The notes beneath the pieces were generated by a model, which made no database searches, had not been told where the DNA came from, and saw only the letters and a list, made by a program, of their open reading frames with translations. From NCBI GenBank assembly GCA_013076295.1, contig RQOL01000644.1, forward strand, positions 1 through 64,000: DNA of 64,000 nt. The letters are read 5' to 3'. This DNA comes from Sanderia malayensis. Its lineage: Eukaryota; Cnidaria; Scyphozoa; Semaeostomeae; Pelagiidae. The translations under genes and the position numbers were made by a program. Positions 12,101 to 22,433 of this stretch are shown piece by piece (the first letter of the stretch is position 1; each line of letters opens with the position of its first letter).

Positions 12101-15100
12101 CAACCCAAGAACAAGCTGAACAACCCAAGAACAACCCAAGAACAACCCAAGAACAGTCCGAAAACCCCAAGAACAACCCAAGAACCACCCAAGAACAACC
12201 TCCAAGCCCCAAGAACAAGCTGAACAACCCAAAAAGAATGCAAGAACAACCCGAGATTGTCCTAATAGGGTTCTTTCTTTCCCGATTTCATGTCGTTGAA
12301 AGCGTAAAGTATCTATGGCACGCCATGTGAGTGCCGTGTGTCATGTCTTGTATGTTTAGGACTTCGAATACTCTCAGAAAAAATGATATACGTACAAAAG
12401 TCTTCATTTGCATGCGTTTATTGTTTGTGTTCTGCAGTACTCGTCACCCTTTTGCGATTTCCCCAAGCAATAATGTCGTGGCGGGCGGAACGGAAAGGAA
12501 AGGCGACTGACGTTTGTTGTGGTGAAATTTAAATTTAGGCCCTACCGCCTCGTTCCTGTTTATCCATTCATCCAGTGAAGTTTGCTCTTTTTCAAGTCAT
12601 TAGTGGGAATGCCCGTACGTCATAGACGAAAGAAAGGCTTCCCCACAGGATATTCTTCGTGAGGGTGCAGCATCATATCATGACTTTCAAGTCCACTCAT
12701 CAATTTAAGTCATGATTTAGTTTGTTTTTAGTGAAGTTTACGCAAACTTTACGTAATTTTCACTTCGTTTCATGGCCTTTCCCTTCCTCTTATCTGTTAT
12801 CACCTCGATAGATTGCTAATAGTGTGCTAATTTTAGATTGGTATCTGGGTATATATCTTGGTAAGTTTGTAGTAAAATTCAGCAAGAGTTGGAAAGCCAA
12901 GCCAACAATACGAAAGAGCTGAATTGATCAAAAAGCTTTACACAAAGATTTTGGATTCGACAGAGAAACCACTGTTGCCGTTTCTGAGAACATGGAGACC
13001 ATAATGCAAAAGCTTGAAGATGAAGTAAGTTTTTTTCTTTCTAGTAAATACGCACATTTTTGTATTAGAAACCAACCTCGACAATGAGTGCTCAAGCTTC
13101 TTAAATCAACAAAGAATTATAGAGCTTCATATTTCGTAGCATTTTTTTGTCATTCACTCAAAAATATTAGGGACCTTTAGATCGAGTACGAAAACGAAGA
13201 CGAAATTCGAGATCACAGGGCACCGAGGAACTTCGTACTCGTTCTGGAAGTTTCGCTTGTTTAGATGGCCTTACTAATGTTTCCTAAGGTAGTCCAAGCC
13301 TGTCCTCCTTGTTTTGAAAAAGGATTATGAGCAAATAGTTCGACAAATAACACTTCTCGCATGTAAAAATGCACGTGCCTAATTTTCCTTACAAAATTTT
13401 CTCTTTTCGCTTTACCATTTTCAATTTTAAACTTCGTAGTCTCGAGTACGAAATTTTCCAAAAACTTTGTTGTCTCCCGTGCGAAGACTACGAAATTTTT
13501 CGGGTGATTCCCAGGGAGCACGCGCAGAACAACACACGCCATCAAATTTTATCTTCGTTTTCGTTTTCGTACTCGATTTAAAGGTCCCTATTAACGCGAA
13601 CGAAACTCTCCAATCTGTGGAACTTCGTAAATCAGTTTCATTAGATATTTGCCACAAATATTTCAGTGTGTTCACTTTCTCAAATATTTTCGCTCAGGTT
13701 TCTCGTAGTTTTCGTGTCCCATCGTTAGTGATCACTTAATAATTAGTCGTCCAGTCAGCCTCAACTTCTAGTCCATTTTATCTACTCACAGCTACTTTTT
13801 TATATTCTTTATAATAATAGAAGAACCAGTTCTACATTCCTGAGCATGTCCTGGTGTAATATATTGCTCAAATGAACACTTTACTGCATTATGACCGTCA
13901 TCTATTTGTGCATTTTTTAAACATATTATACTCATTATGTTTACCATTTACCACATTCATTTTACACTCATTTTCATTAGAAAACTTGAACTTCTGCTAA
14001 GCGTTGATATTTTTCATTGTTATTCTCAAATGTACGCCGCTTTTGGCAATCTCGAGTCTCAGTATTTTTATGAACATTATTCCTAAAACTGTGCATTCAA
14101 TTTTTCTGTGCAGTTTACGTTGCCTCCTTATGGGCCGTTGTCAAAGTACATGGATCATCTGCCACTTGACATCAGACAGGGTGTTGCGCATTTAGCAGAA
14201 AGCTATATATTCAACACATTTGCCGACTTACATCTGGTCAACACTTTAGCCAATCAAGAAGGCATCAATACGCCATTACTGATAGCTTACAGTTTTACTG
14301 TTCAAAAATATGAAGAAGCAAACGGAGTTCCAGAGTTCTGTGACCTTCCACATCCTGTAGTCAACGTATTTATGGATTATAAGGTAAGAAAGAAGAGCAA
14401 CTTCACTTCTGCTACCATTTCTTAACAGTCTAATTATATGACTTTAGCCAAGCCTACCTTAACTAGCGTTATCGTAATTTGCACTGACTCGCACCATTTT
14501 AGTAAAAATTTCGATTCTGCATTATTGTAAGCCAAGGCAAGCTATCCAATCGAACAATAAAGCAGAACTAATGATAGCAATACTTTTCTCTAAACAATTT
14601 TTACAAATTGAGCAACGTTCTTTATTTGCATTTAGGGTGGAAGCGACACCTTCGATGGAGAGGAAATGTACCAGTTTATTGAGCCATTAACACAGGAAAA
14701 TCAGGATGAAAGTGTGGCGATTGAAAATCACCCCGAATGTTCACTAAAGGAACGATCAGCAGAGAAACCGATTGAAGATGGACAAAGCTTGGACGCTGCA
14801 GATGCTATTCTGAATGTATTACTAAACAGTCCTGCGGATTTTGAAAGAAAGGCTGCACCTTCAGGCATTCGCCAAAACTTCATGTGCACATTCAATAGAG
14901 AGGTTGTTCCAATGGAGACTGCCCGGGCAGACGATAACGGAGCGTATGTTCAAACTGGGTGTCCAAAGCGCTGGTATTACATTAGTAATGACAAGGAATG
15001 GAAATGCACGGTAGCAAGACAAGAAAATGGGGGCGTTTACTACATCAACGAGAGAGTGGGATCAAAGTATGAAAAGAAGTTCGTGCGTCCTTGTGATGTT

Positions 15101-18100
15101 TACCAGCTAACACGCACATACAGGCAGAATAAATGCAACCCTGAATTCGTGCAAATGTTTGCAACAGTGAGACAGGCAGATCACAAAGACGAAGATCCAT
15201 ATTATTTAATGTCCTATAACTGGAAAAACGGCGACGAAAATGCAGAGAAAACTTCGTTTTATCTCGGCATGGCAATGCAAAACGGCCTCATGCAACCACT
15301 TACATGAAACAAAATCCAGCCATAAAAAAGAAGGCTGTCAATATGCTGTCAAACACAGCCTCGTGCGCAAAAGTCTACCGAGATTTGATTAAAGAAGCAA
15401 AGGTGACTTTCTCTATAAACTAGTCATGGTGACTGTTTACCTATCAATAATTAACATATCATTTAAAAATCCGGTTGTTAAAAACATATTTTCGCATTTC
15501 AGACACCGAACGAAGAGCCATGCAATCCTAAATTCGTTCATAACATTAAAGCCAGGAAAAAGGTGCACGTGCGACAAGAGACTGGAGCTGGGATTCCTGA
15601 ATGCGAAACCCTGGTGCAGCAAATGCGGAACGAAAAATGCAACATTGAAAGTGTTGTATTGATGCAAGAGCATTATGTCTCTTTCTGTGCTACTAATCAG
15701 ATGCTTGCGGATATTGATCGGTTTTGTGTGCATGGCAACAGTGTATTCATTGTTGACACAACATTCGAATTGTCAGATGGTTTTTGGCTAACTGACAGCT
15801 CATTCTCCTACGAGGCATTGGTCAACGAAAAGGGAATTCATCCAGTTTTTCCAGGACCCTACATGTGGCACTTTAGAAAAGACCAAAGGACATATAGGTG
15901 TGATTGATATTTGTAAATTATTCATTCTAATTTTTATCTACTTTTTCATCTCACAAAATATTCTCACGGTTAAAATAAAAATTACAATGAATGTGTAACA
16001 GCAATACTCTCTTGCTTTTAGACGGTTTGCTTTGGAGATGACATATGCCAAACCAGCCTTGCTGTCCATCAAAAAGTTGGCCATGATTTGGACAATGCCA
16101 TTGGAAATGGTTTGACAGACATTCTTCGTGATGCTGAAAACTGTTCTGCACTGAACATATGCAGAAAAATGATGAGCGTAGATTGAAGGAAATGTCAGCA
16201 AATGCAAGCACCACCAGACGAATAATGGCAGACATCTATGGCACACAGCATGGATGTGTTGCAGAACAAGGACTGGCAGATGCTATTGATCCGGAAGACT
16301 TTGATGCCAAGCTGGAGAGCCTTAAACCAATATGGGATGGCCTGCTGCCCAACTTTCATGCATGGTTTATGGCGAGACGTGCGAAGACCTTTAAAGCCAA
16401 TTTGGTGTTAAGTGCTCGTTCACAACTTAACATCAAAGGCAGGTTTACACAAATGGGCTCGAGAGTGGTCACAGACTGCAAAAGAAGTTTCTTGCAGAAG
16501 AATCTCACAATGAGTCCAAAGTTGCAGAAGTCAACAATTAATTTGCCAATGGGTTGAAGAATTCTACACAGAGTCTGTTCGAGCACTGCGGGGATTGGGA
16601 AGATATCGCTTGCCAATGGATATGAAACGTTTTTGTGGAGCCAACAAATGGAACCAGTGGAGCCCTCAGCGACGCCAGCACACGCTGATCAGTTTTTCGC
16701 CTCATTCCTTCCAGAGTCAATGCTATCGCAACCTGCATCAGCTGGTCTGAAGAACCACTAAGGTGCCAAGAAGAGTTAGCATGCAGGAACCTGAATATTC
16801 ATTGATCGCACAATAACTACGATGCCACAGCCTGCGAGCAAAGTTCAAAAAGTCACTCCCATCAAGTTGAAAAAGTCATCAACAGCTTCACCTTCCTGGG
16901 CAGTGACTCAGCAAGCAAACATGCCAAGTCCAGCAGCATCAGATCCTCTAAATCCTGACCGCCTTCTGCAAAGTTCATTGAACCTTGTCCATCGATCAGA
17001 CCATAAAAACTGTCCCATCTCAGTAAAGCGTTGCCAGAGCTGCAAGCGAATATTCACAACATCAGATTGGGTTGTTGTAAAGACAGAGGGACTGAGAGAA
17101 TGGACTGCTGGTAATGGAAACAAAAATCAGCTTCAGGAAACATTTACTTACATTATTTAAGATCATGTCTGCTAGAATACCAGCAAATTTTGAATTCACC
17201 ATGGTAACTGTTCCAAATCAACCTTAAAATACCTTCCAGAAGGTTCGATAAAGAAATTTCAGCGGCGGATGCAAGATTGAACAATGACTTGATATAATCT
17301 TTGTATTATTTTTATTCATTTATTATTGTGTAGTTTCCATAAAATGTCATCGTTTGTGTTTGCTGCACGCCAACTCTCCTTTTTGACTCAGACTCAGAAC
17401 CTCCACCTGGACTGTTTCTGCACAATGGGTGTGTTGTTGTTCCAGTGTGTGCGAAATTGACTGGACGATGAATGATGAACAAAAGCAACCAAACGATGAA
17501 TGGTAGGTAACCAAAAAAGCCTATCAACTTTACATATACAAGCCAAGCCACGAAGTGAATCGGTTCCACGAGCCAGATATGGAGGATTGAGGTAGCCATA
17601 TAATCTTTTCATGGTTGTTAGCATTGGATTTCCCAAAAAAGTTCCAGAATGTTGACTAACTTTCAACAAAATTTATCCAGTGGATTCCGCGTTCTGACTC
17701 GCTTTGTAACCTCACCTCATAAGAAAATTAGTTAGGCCACTTCACGTCACGTTGTAAAAAGACAACAACCACAACATCCCAAACCCACAATAACGCCGTG
17801 AAAATGGGAAAGAAAGAACCCTATTAGGACAATCTCGGGTTGTTCTTGCGTTCATTTTGGGTTGTTCAGCTTGTTCTTGGGGCTTGAAGGTTGTTCTTGG
17901 GTGGTTCTTGGGTTGTTCTTGGGGTTTTCGGACTGTTCTTGGGTTGTTCTTGGGTTGTTCTTGGGTTGTTCAGCTTGTTCTTGGGTTGTTCTTGGGTTGT
18001 TCAGCCTGTTCTTGGGTTGTTCCGCTTTTTAGTAACGACGGAATATTACAGTATTCTAATTGTGTGACTTATTTATTTAATTAAAACGCCAATTGTGAAA

Positions 18101-18207
18101 CATGCTCCCATAACATTTAATAAAGCGGAATTAAAATTTACCTTCTTGAACATCAGTACAAGATTCCTCTTCTATCTTCTTGTCTTCTCCGGTGTCTTCC
18201 ATGGTCT
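2548..18207 (-). CDS. NLR-type immune receptor: NACHT ATPase with two C-terminal TIR-like domains
   Basis: The exons, in transcript order, are 18207-18142 (ATG at 18202-18200 in an ACCATGG context), 11847-11764, 10145-10041, 9593-9543, 8942-7621, 7520-7446, 7357-7283, 6037-5366, 4216-4183, 3951-3740, 3610-3448, 3108-2906, 2768-2603 and 2579-2548 (TAA). All have AG/GT borders and compatible phases, giving 3255 nt or about 1084 residues. Seen: P-loop GLAGIGKS at about 198-205 and Walker B VFLIDGLDEL at about 265-274, then two 25-codon exons, a 224-codon alpha/beta exon and two TIR-like modules at about 828-950 and 952-1075. Known: NACHT proteins oligomerise on ATP binding and TIR domains signal or cleave NAD. 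Inferred: a cytosolic pathogen or danger sensor with its effector domains at the C-terminus. No CARD or Death domain was seen at the N-terminus. An acceptor directly before the first coding exon implies an upstream 5'UTR exon. The terminal 32-nt exon is the least certain piece. Confidence 0.85.
3448..4216 (-). CDS. First TIR-like domain of the NLR
   Basis: Exons 4216-4183, 3951-3740 and 3610-3448 encode a 12-residue linker and then a TIR-like unit: strand ISILLLCEP, helix, strand YILVVFIQHQ, strand SAIVLVKLEAD, and a closing helix after CLDFTDKRNN. The order and the exon phases match the second unit, showing an internal duplication. The helix after the third strand (ISEDVERDILFAQ) lacks the W/C-x-x-E pattern that carries the catalytic Glu in NAD-cleaving TIRs, so this copy may be structural. 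The family call rests on topology and on comparison with the second copy. Confidence 0.6.
5366..6037 (-). CDS. Long C-terminal alpha/beta exon of the NLR
   Basis: A 672-nt phase-0 exon encodes residues of about 591-815. It contains spaced hydrophobic strands such as LKWLGMKRMRI and LMEMELRYC with intervening acidic helices. This is compatible with a degenerate leucine-rich or ligand-sensing region between the NACHT and the TIR-like domains. No canonical LxxLxLxxN run is present, so the fold is not assigned. Its position suggests the sensor part of the receptor. Confidence 0.6.
6117..7249. mobile_element. hAT-type non-autonomous element with repeated foldback units
   Basis: The ends CAGGCGCGGATCTAG and (reverse complement) CAGGGGCGGATCCAG are hAT-like. 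ATAATCAG occurs at 6112-6119 and 7250-7257, which fits an 8-bp target duplication if the left end has lost or shares its CAG. Between 6360 and 6605, units with GAGCACCCATAAAGATG, CTGATTGGT and the complement ATGGGTGCTC recur about four times, each able to fold. No transposase is present. It lies in the NLR intron between exons 7357-7283 and 6037-5366. Confidence 0.7.
7283..7520 (-). CDS. Two 25-codon repeat exons in the NLR
   Basis: Exons 7520-7446 and 7357-7283 are each exactly 75 nt and phase 0. Both begin Leu-Ile after an identical acceptor context (TTTCTTATCAG) and end in Asn-Lys or Asn-Gln before GTTTGTAATTTT. Exon, acceptor and donor flanks are clearly related, so one arose from the other by tandem duplication including intron sequence. 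The repeat length is in the range of LRR-type units, but the leucine pattern is too weak to call them LRRs firmly. Because each preserves frame, alternative inclusion would change repeat number. Confidence 0.6.
7621..8942 (-). CDS. NACHT domain exon of the NLR
   Basis: A single 1322-nt exon encodes residues of about 101-541. Before the ATPase core come about 95 residues with coiled, charged character. The core shows the P-loop (GLAGIGKSVLAKK), a Walker B with tandem acidic residues (LIDGLDEL) and a sensor-like RFIILGRPHSKHH segment, as in metazoan NACHT proteins, where that Arg reads the gamma-phosphate. Helical winged-helix-like sequence follows, ending EEISYQ at a donor. All catalytic residues I can locate are intact, so ATPase competence is likely. 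Confidence 0.88.
8943..9542 (-). other. NLR intron with no recognised feature
   Basis: AT-rich intron between the NACHT exon and the short linker exon. I see no coding frame, repeat or RNA fold in it beyond ordinary splice signals. Confidence 0.5.
9543..18202 (-). CDS. NLR N-terminal exons (residues 1-100), beta-prone, no Death fold
   Basis: Four small exons encode an acidic start (20 residues), a Gly/Ile-rich stretch containing GQVINIASGEAPITIGNIEQ, a Ser/Thr-rich 35-residue exon, and a 17-residue linker into the NACHT exon. Every internal junction is phase 1. The ITIGN core, flanked by beta-branched and Gly/Asn residues, recalls RHIM-like amyloid signalling motifs of the [IV]-x-[IV]-G type. 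It lacks the canonical Gln and is not a clear match. If real, it would nucleate a signalling assembly, as amyloid motifs do on fungal and bacterial NLRs. Host introns between these exons carry the Copia scrap and the MULE. Confidence 0.6.
10784..11100 (+). pseudogene. Copia-type integrase fragment
   Basis: Between about 10885 and 11060 the plus strand reads the end of a Ty1/Copia integrase core: QQNGVSERLNRTL, EHAGLPREFWAE, and a YVRNRLP segment. Nothing of reverse transcriptase or the LTRs follows. A near-identical direct repeat of about 43 bp (10786-10828 and 11053-11095, containing GAATGTGTCCTCAATGTTGT) brackets the fragment. That suggests a slippage or capture event during decay. It sits antisense in an NLR intron. 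Confidence 0.75.
13170..13588. mobile_element. 419-bp MITE nested in the MULE
   Basis: The termini GGGACCTTTAGATCGAGTAC and (reverse complement) GGGACCTTTAAATCGAGTAC form a TIR of about 35 bp. TATTA flanks both ends (13165-13169, 13589-13593). There is no coding capacity; the open frames across it are by-products of the repeats. It inserted after the MULE arrived. Confidence 0.75.
14114..16746 (+). pseudogene. Decayed MULE-type transposase
   Basis: Exon-like segments are 14114-14383, 14636-15402, 15503-15897 and from 16022. The third encodes VFIVDTTFELSDGFWLTD, then HPVFPGPYMWHFRKD, the first catalytic Asp region of a metazoan MULE-like DDE family. The fourth has DIYGTQHG and a long helical part. 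Breaks seen: a frame change near 15275-15305, and at least two more between about 16080 and 16170, plus one near 16460. The element therefore cannot encode a complete transposase as read. A likely upstream exon ends at the donor near 13025. Confidence 0.65.
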
Positions 18208-18549
18208 CTGGGGAATTAAAAAATGCAACCCATTTAAAAAAACTTTAATATAGAATTTAATCTTGGATAATTTCTCACGACACCAAAAACTCCTTAGCAT
18301 GAATGCAACTAATTTAAAATAACATTATTACAACAAATTTTGTTTGAAAGGCATAATTCCTTCAGCTTTTCAACCTCAACTTTCAAACATAGCCAGCCAC
18401 TCCAGCCCAGCTCTGATTATTGTAACAAGAATCAAGGCAAACTTTGCTAAAACATGGAAAGCTCTACAATGATTGGTTTCCCTTGAGGCATTTAAAGATC
18501 GGAAAACAAGTTGAGACAAGATCTCATTATTTTATTTCAACTTGAAATA

Positions 18550-18984
18550 CCACAAGTCCTCGATTAAGCCCCAGGGGCTTACTTGGCAAAAATATTTTAG
18601 GGTGGGGGCTTATTCGTGAGGGGGGCTTATTTTGCATCGGCAAAAATTGTCAGTAAGATTTGCTGTTTTCGCGGCATTATCTATGTCCAAGTATGTTAAA
18701 AAACAAAAGAAAGTCCATCAATTAATGTATTTACTAAAATAACAAACAATCGCCACAGTTTTCAAATATAAAGTTATCAAGATTTATCAAAAGTTATCCA
18801 AAAGTTATCCAAAAGTCATCCTATAAGCTTATGATTTACATTTTATCCAGTTATTTGACTTCTGCTGAAATTGAATAAACCCTCAATCCATGGGGGCATA
18901 TTTGAGGGTGGGGGTGGCTTATTTTGCAAAAAAGAATTAGGGTGGGGCTTATTCGAGAGTGGGGGTTTAATCGAGGGCTAACGG
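18550..18984. mobile_element. MITE of the CTCGATTAA family
   Basis: The imperfect TIRs contain CCTCGATTAAGCCCC at the left and its complement GGGGGTTTAATCGAGG at the right, with TA on each side. Internal tracts GGGTGGGGGCTTATT are repeated near both ends. The same family recurs at 55694-56084, and a worn copy lies near 52086-52500. Confidence 0.65.
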
Positions 18985-19792
18985 TAAGCTTTAAGACAAT
19001 GTCAAAAACATTTTGTGACTAATTGTGGCATGTGGATAAAAATCTATTTTTTGGAAAACTTCCCCAGTGCAAAGTACATTTCCTCAACTTCATCATCTAA
19101 AACTTAACTGGCTGTATGTTTCGGTTGGTGAGGTGTTGCACTGTAAAATGATTCATAGATTGAATAAGAAACGTTTTGATCATCGTATTGCTTCTATAAC
19201 GTGATCTGTAAACGAACGTTTGTAAAAACATAAATCCAGACATTTTTGGATTCATGGAAAAATTAAGCTACACTTATAACAACGAGCTGTCATTTGCTAA
19301 ACTATTCTTCAGAAATTAATCCAAGAAATTTGTGCCAAATTGCACTGGGTGTATATTGATGCCAAATACACAAATTTTGTATATTGTAAAACGATTGAAA
19401 GCAATACCACATATTGTTATGGATGATTTAAATATAATAAAACATATTTTATGGTTTTTATTTGCGGCTTAAGATAAAAAGAACTCCATTTTTGACGACG
19501 AGTCAAAATTGGGCATCTGCAACCTTCGCCATGTTTTCGAGCCGTAAATAATGCAAGTAATTGATTGATACGCCCATGTTGAAATCAAAAAGGTTATAAA
19601 TCATTTAAGGAGTCTTCTAGCATTAAGAAATACATTAATCATACAATAGTGTGGTAATAAAGTGCTCAGACGCATAAACTTACCTCCTATAGTCTTCAAA
19701 AGTGCAATTAAGGGTCATACTTGTGGTCATACTTGTGGTCCTTGGTCCTGGGTCCTGGGGTATAGTTTTATACTATGCCGGAAAAATTTTAT

Positions 19793-20709
19793 ATCAAGCA
19801 ATAAATATAATGTTCATGTAATTTAATATGTGCAAAAGAAGTAAATACATATACAACGTTTCGAGCTTTACTCGTCTTCAGGTATAAGAGACGAGTAGAG
19901 TTTTTGTCTTATACCTGAAGACGAGTAAGGCCTGATTTATACGTCGCATAATAGTCGCGTCGAATACAATTGCAATTTCATTCGACTAAAGTTGATATTC
20001 ATGCGACGTTTATGCGACTTGGATTTATAAGTCGAATTTTGTGCCGCATATAATTCAATGCGCATGCTCAAAATCTTTACAACAACAAAATTAAACATGG
20101 CGGCAAACATTTTGGTGGCAAACAGTTTCAGCAAAGCTTCAACTTCTTGTTCCTTGAAGGGAATAACAAAAAAGAATAAAATTTCGAGAAAAAAACAGAT
20201 GTTCTTATTAATGTTTTTGCAAAGAAACTGGAAGATTGAAATAAAAGCTGCTTTTATGACCGTTTCTTCAATGTGCAATGTCGAAACTTTGCCATCTTTG
20301 TTGGTGTGGGAAAATGAAAATTGGCGCGCAATTTGGTAGAAGGGCAGAGAACAATGAAACACGTTCATAGAACAATAGGATACACGAAACACGATAATTA
20401 AACGCTTCAATTTCAGTCGACTGAAATTGAATTAAATTCGACGTATAAAGCAAAGTCGCATAATGATCGAATATTCGACTGACTGAGTCGCATATTCGAC
20501 TGAAGGTCGACTGAAATAAATAGTTGGATTTATACGTCGCATAATAGTCGCATAAAATTCACACTTGGCCACTTTTTGGTGCTGTAATTGTATTCGACGC
20601 GACTATTATGCGACGTATAAATCAGGCCTAAAGCTCGAAACGTTGTATATGTATTTACTTCTTTTGCACATATTAAATTACATGAACATTATATTTATTG
20701 CTTGATATA
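19793..20709. mobile_element. Foldback element carrying an inserted Harbinger-type MITE
   Basis: Inverted arms of about 80 bp (about 19793-19872 and 20631-20709, containing CATATACAACGTTTCGAGCT) bracket a second element. The inner one is 19929-20628, with ends GGCCTGATTTATACGTCGCA, an internal subterminal repeat, and TAA on both sides as in PIF/Harbinger insertions. On the left arm, the segment CTTATACCTGAAGACGAG is itself present in inverted form. No transposase frame was found. Confidence 0.65.
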
Positions 20710-20870
20710 TTGAAATGATGTGCTGAACGCAAACAATCCGGAAAAACTTTGTTGAGGTTTGTTTCGATTTCGTTACGTGTCACGTGTTATCACGTGCGAT
20801 GTACTCTCTTTGTTATTGGTGGAACCAGCAAACCATAAATTAACATACGAAAAGAATATTCAACTAATTA

Positions 20871-21053
20871 CAGTAAACTCTGTCTATTTCGAACACCCTG
20901 GGGAAGCGTGAAAATGTTCGGATTACAAAAAGTTCAATATAGAGGTTTCTTGTATAAAAATTGGTTCATTAGTGATCCTTGATGGGACGGAAAACTTCGT
21001 TCGAATTAGAAAGAGTTCGAATTACACGAGTTCGAGCTATGCAGATTTGACTG
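20871..21053. mobile_element. 183-bp pogo/Tc1-type MITE
   Basis: It begins CAGTAAACTCTGTCTATTTC and ends (reverse complement) CAGTCAAATCTGCATAGCTC, with TA on both sides. Related ends appear at about 24080-24137, 25369-25519 and 31488-32461. Confidence 0.75.
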
Positions 21054-21330
21054 TAGTGATATTGTCGCTGCGACATGCTTTTAGCTTATCTCTCCTACTT
21101 CATCTACACAATGAAAGATAACGACTTTTGTCATAACAAGTTTGAAGTCAACATCGTAATAAGATTGAAATCTTTAGAAACGGAGGCATCCAGCCATTAC
21201 ATTGTTCATTCTTAGCAGAAAAGCAATTTAATTCCATTTATCCATTTATTCGTCTAAAATAATTATAAAATGCCGCCATTTTTCTAGTCTTCAAGTACTA
21301 AAGCTCTAAAATCCCAACTTCTTCACTATG
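21054..21330 (+). repeat. Dispersed repeat, copy 1 (copies 2 and 3 at 21690 and 24139)
   Basis: About 280 bp after the MITE end (starting TGATATTGTCGCTGCGACAT) match 24140-24420 closely. A 40-bp part (GACTTTTGTCATAACAAGTT onward) occurs a third time at about 21728-21770. The longer copies both start immediately after a pogo-type end, so MITE and flank were duplicated together. Copy 2 keeps a longer open frame. Confidence 0.65.
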
Positions 21331-22433
21331 ATGAAAGTATTTGCTGCTGCGTAGCGGAACGAGGTGAAGCGGCTGCACAGCAGAATATGATTGAGTCCTT
21401 GTCGAGAAAAAATCTTGTAAGGACGTTTGTGTTTATCGCAATGCAATTCAATGCGCATATGCTTGGCCTCAAATGCTCCTCCGTTTAGCCGCATGCTGCT
21501 TTTATTATCAATTCATCAATGGTGGTAATCGTTTTTGCTGCAGTGCAGTGAGATGTTTTAGAAACATTGAGAAAACAATATTTGGTTGGCTTATCTGCTG
21601 GTCATTAACTTTTATTTTTCGCCAGAATTGAGAAGCCCCAACAACGCCTTTTTTACTTCGACAAGAACATACACACATAGGGGTTGCTTCAAGCTTATAT
21701 TTCCTGTTTCATCTAAACTATAAAAATTATGACTTTTGTCATAACAAGTTTGAAGTCAACATCGTAATAATAATGAAATTTATGAAGTTATTAAAAACAT
21801 GAAACATTGGCAACATGCTACTTGCATGTAGCAGTACGATAGATGGTTTGCTTGATATTAAAAATTTCTTCAGGCTGAGGATTCTCATGTACAAGCCATC
21901 ATATCGTGGAAAATTTCCGCATTTCACTTGATGCTTGATAGGTAGATGGTGTTTTGTGTCTACTTTGAAGGTTAACAGCAAAAAAAGTATACCTAATTTG
22001 CAAATTCTATTGGCGCAGTTTTAATCAGTCCATTGAAATGCAAAAACACCATGTAAAGCTTGGTTGCATTAGCACTTTGAAGTCTGTATACCTGAACATA
22101 CCACAAAGAATGGTTTATTTAACGTGCAACGATAACCATATTGCATAATGACAAATCAAGATGGCGCAGTGATAAATTCAAGAGAATATCTAGGTCGGTC
22201 AAGATTATTGTTTTGCTTTAGCGTCCCTGAGATACAGCTGTTTGAACAATTGCGAGAACCTTTCCCCGAAACTCCTAATTTTTAACTATGTGCAGCGAGA
22301 ATAATTTTCTAAAATATACCCTGCGTTATTGTGTATAAGAGTTTATGATTGAATTTGATAAATTGCATCCAGGGGCAGAAGGAGAGCAAATCGAATTTCA
22401 ATACTTTAAAACTAGACATGTTGACATGTCTTG

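Larger units (their letters stand above)
12038..18040 (+). mobile_element. 6-kb MULE-like transposon with long minisatellite TIRs
   Basis: Inverted repeats of about 240 bp (12038-12283 and 17805-18040) begin CGTCGTTACTAAAAAGCGG and consist largely of a (GTTCTTGGGTT)n minisatellite. The 10-bp direct repeat GAATATTACA flanks both ends exactly (12028-12037 and 18041-18050). A target duplication of this size and long TIRs are MULE hallmarks. Inside is a decayed plus-strand transposase with introns, and a separate MITE. The element lies in the NLR intron between its first and second coding exons, opposite to the gene. Confidence 0.8.

Noticed and set aside
12033..12249. Overlapping hydrophobic frames of the LFLGCSWVV type at 12.0-12.25 kb and 17.86-18.08 kb
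   Set aside because: They are translations of the GTTCTTGGGTT minisatellite in the MULE ends in several frames, not genes.
20058..20410. Overlapping frames on both strands within the Harbinger-type MITE
   Set aside because: The element's repeats explain them, and there is no transposase motif or splice context.
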